Source: Tessaracoccus caeni (GTDB lineage Bacteria; Actinomycetota; Actinomycetes; Propionibacteriales; Propionibacteriaceae). Taken from it: a DNA stretch of 64,000 nucleotides. This document shows, piece after piece, positions 63,194-64,000 of this stretch. Position 1 is the first letter of the stretch; every line of letters begins with the position of its first letter. The stretch spans positions 62,001 to 126,000 of the forward strand of contig NZ_JARGDO010000002.1 in assembly GCF_029211185.1 (NCBI RefSeq), given 5' to 3'. Below the pieces are notes generated by a model. The model was not told where the DNA came from, searched no databases, and saw only the letters and a program-made list of their open reading frames with translations. A program made the position numbers and the translations under genes.

Positions 63194-63214
63194 GGAAGAG
63201 TCGAAGGAGGTGCC

Positions 63215-64000
63215 ATGGCAGCCACTCTCGCCCAGGTCGCCGCGCTCGCCGGCGTATCCACCCAGACGGTGAGCAACACCATCAGCAACCCCTCGGTGGT
63301 GAAGGACACCACGCTGACCCGCGTGAAGGCGGCCATCGACGAGCTGGGCTACACCCCCAACATGCGCGCCCGCATGCTGCGCCAGCAGCGCAGCGGCAAC
63401 ATCGGCCTGCGGATCCGCCCCACCGACGACAACGTCGCCGGTGTCCTCATCGACCGCTTGCTGCACGAACTCAGCGCCCAGGCCGCCGCCTACGACAAGC
63501 ACGTGCTGCTGCTGTCGGCCGCCACCGACGAGGAGGAGGTGCAGACCATCGAGAAACTGGCGGCGCAGAGCCTCGTCGACGAATTCGTGCTCACCGACAC
63601 CCACCCCGATGACCACCGGATCGAGGATCTCTCCGCCCAGAACCTGCGCTTCGTCGCGTTCGGCCGTCCCTGGGGCAGCGAGGACACCGCGCCGCACTCA
63701 TGGGTGGACGTCGACGGGCGCGGCGGCACCGCAGAGGCAACCCTCGCGCTGATCGAACTCGGCTTCCGGCGGATCGGCTTCTTCGGCTGGCCCGAGGGAT
63801 CGGCCACCGGCGACGACCGGCGCGGCGGCTGGGCGGGCGTGGTCACCACCGAACTCGGCTACACCGACGCCGATCTCCAGGCCCTCAACGCCGAATCGGA
63901 GGACCACATCTCCTCGGCCATCGACGCCGCCCCCGCGCTGCTCACCGCCGGCGCGGACGCCGTCGTCTGCGCATCGGACTCCCTGGCCGTCGGCATGGTC
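63215..64000 (+). CDS. LacI-family transcriptional regulator (3' end outside window)
   Basis: 262 residues visible from ATG 63215 with AAGGAGG upstream; the frame is open at the window end. The N-terminal HTH reads TLAQVAALAGVSTQTVSNTISNPSVVKDTT with the hinge helix TPNMRARMLR near 50. The periplasmic-binding-like effector domain follows, with WVDVDGRGGTAEATLALIELGFRRIGFFG near 170 and VVCASDSLAVGMV at the break. It probably represses itself and the divergent glycosidase, with a sugar as inducer. Confidence 0.9.
   Translation, partial: MAATLAQVAALAGVSTQTVSNTISNPSVVKDTTLTRVKAAIDELGYTPNMRARMLRQQRSGNIGLRIRPTDDNVAGVLIDRLLHELSAQAAAYDKHVLLLSAATDEEEVQTIEKLAAQSLVDEFVLTDTHPDDHRIEDLSAQNLRFVAFGRPWGSEDTAPHSWVDVDGRGGTAEATLALIELGFRRIGFFGWPEGSATGDDRRGGWAGVVTTELGYTDADLQALNAESEDHISSAIDAAPALLTAGADAVVCASDSLAVGMV

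Noticed and set aside
61002-63272. A 756-residue plus-strand frame across the glycosidase gene
   Set aside because: Mirror of the debranching-like enzyme; its composition is Arg/Gly/Ala-rich and it has no domain.

Overview
The window reads as chromosomal DNA of a high-GC actinobacterium, most probably of the family Propionibacteriaceae. The support is a methylmalonyl-CoA mutase pair (mutA, mutB) with its chaperone meaB, the conserved actinobacterial block fhaA-fhaB-pstP-rodA-pbpA-pknB-pabA-(DUF881)-crgA, strong GC3 coding bias, and several genes whose -10 box (TANNNT) lies exactly 7 nt before the start codon, as in leaderless actinobacterial transcripts. The genus cannot be fixed from the sequence alone. 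No rRNA, tRNA, CRISPR array or complete insertion sequence was found.

Layout. 0-6 kb: a membrane-protein tail, a Cof-type HAD phosphatase, and a sugar operon (PTS EIIBC, a fumarase/aspartase-superfamily lyase, PTS EIIA, ROK regulator). 6-15 kb: a six-gene catecholate siderophore operon on the minus strand (entA, entC, entE, entB, entF, phosphopantetheinyl transferase). Every junction overlaps by 4 nt except entE/entB, which has a 4-nt gap. The operon is preceded by an iron box. The EntF adenylation domain carries a serine-type code, so an enterobactin-like DHB-serine product is predicted. 15-20 kb: a FitAB/VapBC-type toxin-antitoxin pair, then a cassette of Rrf2 regulator and sulfate ABC transporter flanked by two copies of a 54-bp palindrome. 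20-25.6 kb: an orphan HipB-like regulator overlapping a formylglycine-generating enzyme, an unusually long hairpin, an amino-acid-type ABC transporter and an M20 peptidase-like hydrolase.

25.7-28.8 kb is accessory: a small secreted protein, a membrane protein with a 66-bp tandem repeat, and an L-serine dehydratase gene that is both frameshifted and invaded by a dispersed repeat. 29-33 kb: mutA-mutB. 33-43 kb: an unknown two-gene unit, a degenerate antitoxin-like remnant, a DUF222/HNH (13E12-type) gene, a Gfo/Idh/MocA oxidoreductase, a three-gene FbpABC/AfuABC-type ABC transporter, an acyltransferase-3 membrane protein and meaB.

43.9-53.4 kb is the cell-wall and division signalling block, with only one Ser/Thr kinase. 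53.5-61.2 kb holds a repeat-rich spacer, lysS, a VOC protein, an AGE-family sugar epimerase/isomerase, argS, an aldo-keto reductase and a membrane protein. 61.2-64 kb holds a glycogen-debranching-like glycosidase facing a LacI-family regulator that runs off the window end.

How the genes work together. The 1.3-6.0 kb operon looks like uptake and 6-phosphorylation of a sugar conjugate, cleavage by a beta-elimination lyase that would release fumarate, and ROK control. The siderophore genes take chorismate to dihydroxybenzoate and assemble it on EntF; no export, uptake or MbtH gene is nearby. MutAB and MeaB serve the succinate/propionate interconversion central to propionic fermentation.
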